Shown here piece after piece: positions 6,200 to 6,806 of a DNA stretch of 6,806 nucleotides. The DNA is from Melioribacteraceae bacterium (GTDB lineage: Bacteria; Bacteroidota; Ignavibacteria; Ignavibacteriales; Melioribacteraceae). Made by a program: the position numbers and the translations under genes. A model generated the notes under the pieces. It did no database searches and was not told the DNA's origin. It was given only the letters and a program-made list of their open reading frames with translations. The stretch spans positions 1 through 6,806 of the forward strand of contig WGAL01000218.1 in assembly GCA_015494845.1 (NCBI GenBank). The letters are read 5' to 3'. Within the stretch, counting starts at the first letter, position 1. Each line of letters starts with the position of its first letter.

Positions 6200-6806
6200 T
6201 ATTTCAACAATAACATTTTTTTCACTGAAACAAAATTGCCCGCAATAAGTTTGTAGAAATAAGTTCCGCTTGAAAGATTTGATGCATCGAAATTAATTGA
6301 ATAACTTCCAGCTGATTGTTTTTCATTTACCAATGAGGCAACTTTTTCACCTATAATATTATAAACATTCAGAATTACATTTACTTCATCTTTTAAGTTA
6401 TATTTAATAGTTGTCGTGGGATTAAACGGATTAGGATAGTTTTGTTCTAATAAAAACTCTGTTGGGGCAGAGGAAATTTCATCGTCAACTCCAGTAACTG
6501 TAACTACAGCAAATTGCCCCATCATTCCTTGGTCTTCGTGCGTGAGCATGTGGCAGTGGTACATATACGGAACTTCATCATCTGCAAAGTCTTCGAACTT
6601 TGTAATAAATCTAACAGTTTCTTGTGGTTTTATGAAAACAACATCTTTTCTACCGGCTTCGCTTGGCGCTGGTGCGACGCCATTTCTATCTAAAATGTAA
6701 AATTGAACATCGTGAATATGAAAAGGATGTCCGATAGGCGATTGATTTCTGATTGACCAAATTTCCGTATTATTCAATGGAATGGTGTAATTAATCACTT
6801 CCATAT
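6199..6806 (-). CDS. multicopper oxidase, C-terminal cupredoxin domain with T9SS sorting domain (5' part outside window)
   Basis: The frame is open to the window edge, so this is the C-terminal part of a larger protein; the Met codon at 6804-6802 is probably internal. About 201 residues are visible, numbered from that Met. Residues 1-103 are the last cupredoxin domain, with copper ligands 'HPFHIH' (26-31) and 'HCHMLTHEDQGMM' (83-95). These give the type 1 Cys84, His89 and axial Met94, plus the trinuclear-cluster histidines. The pattern resembles CueO and bacterial laccases, which oxidise substrates, in some cases Cu(I), using oxygen. After a short linker, residues 117-201 form a Por/T9SS type A sorting domain: 'QNYPNPFNPTTTIKYNL', 'VYNIIGEKVASLV', 'LSSGTYFYKL' and the terminal 'KKMLLLK'. 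The enzyme is thus likely secreted or cell-surface attached. It is convergent with the efflux operon and separately transcribed. A role in copper or metal tolerance is inferred from context; other laccase-like roles are possible. Confidence 0.93.
   Translation of the reverse strand, partial: MEVINYTIPLNNTEIWSIRNQSPIGHPFHIHDVQFYILDRNGVAPAPSEAGRKDVVFIKPQETVRFITKFEDFADDEVPYMYHCHMLTHEDQGMMGQFAVVTVTGVDDEISSAPTEFLLEQNYPNPFNPTTTIKYNLKDEVNVILNVYNIIGEKVASLVNEKQSAGSYSINFDASNLSSGTYFYKLIAGNFVSVKKMLLLK

Overview
The window is AT-rich bacterial DNA carrying most of a heavy-metal efflux operon on the + strand. Convergent with it on the - strand lies the 3' end of a secreted multicopper oxidase gene. The oxidase ends in a type IX secretion (T9SS) sorting domain of the form 'QNYPNPFNPTT...LSSGTYFYKL...KKMLLLK'. 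With the AT-rich, Lys/Asn/Ile-rich coding, this suggests the Ignavibacteria (Ignavibacteriota, Chlorobi/Bacteroidota group). The assignment rests on that signature and overall style, not on a marker gene. Strong Shine-Dalgarno sequences (AGGAGGA before the pump gene, AAGGA before the adaptor gene) show that SD-led initiation is used here, unlike in most true Bacteroidetes.

Layout of the + strand: 1-243 is the C-terminal part of an ArsR/SmtB-family metal sensor, cut by the window start. 244-654 is a small exported protein of unknown function that starts directly at the sensor's stop codon. 655-731 is a short gap with an inverted repeat. 732-2072 is a CzcC-like outer-membrane channel. 2065-3021 is a short CzcB-like periplasmic adaptor overlapping the channel gene by 8 bases. 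3031-6132 is a CzcA-like inner-membrane RND pump. A very good hairpin terminator at 6145-6176 closes the operon and can act in both directions. A second perfect hairpin at 6178-6199 abuts the oxidase stop codon. The oxidase runs from 6806 down to 6199 and continues beyond the window.

How the genes fit together: the ArsR-type repressor keeps both known metal-site signatures of its family (an ELCVCD helix-3 box and an exact DxHx10HxxE helix-5 motif), so it probably senses Cd/Pb and/or Zn/Co. It would release transcription of the operon when metal is present. The tripartite CzcCBA-type pump would then use proton influx to expel divalent metal from periplasm or cytoplasm across the outer membrane. 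The pump lacks the methionine triad of CusA, which argues against Cu(I)/Ag(I). It also lacks the first Asp of the CzcA 'DFGxxxD' motif in transmembrane helix 4, so its exact metal is uncertain. The multicopper oxidase next door resembles CueO/laccases in its C-terminal copper-binding domain and suggests a wider metal-defence region.

The least ordinary points are the uncharacterised exported protein between sensor and pump, an adaptor that appears to lack its alpha-helical hairpin, the mixed CzcA/CusA character of the pump's membrane motifs, and the T9SS tail on a copper oxidase. I see no mobile element, CRISPR array, tRNA or rRNA. Most of the window is a recognisable system rather than a wholly new one.
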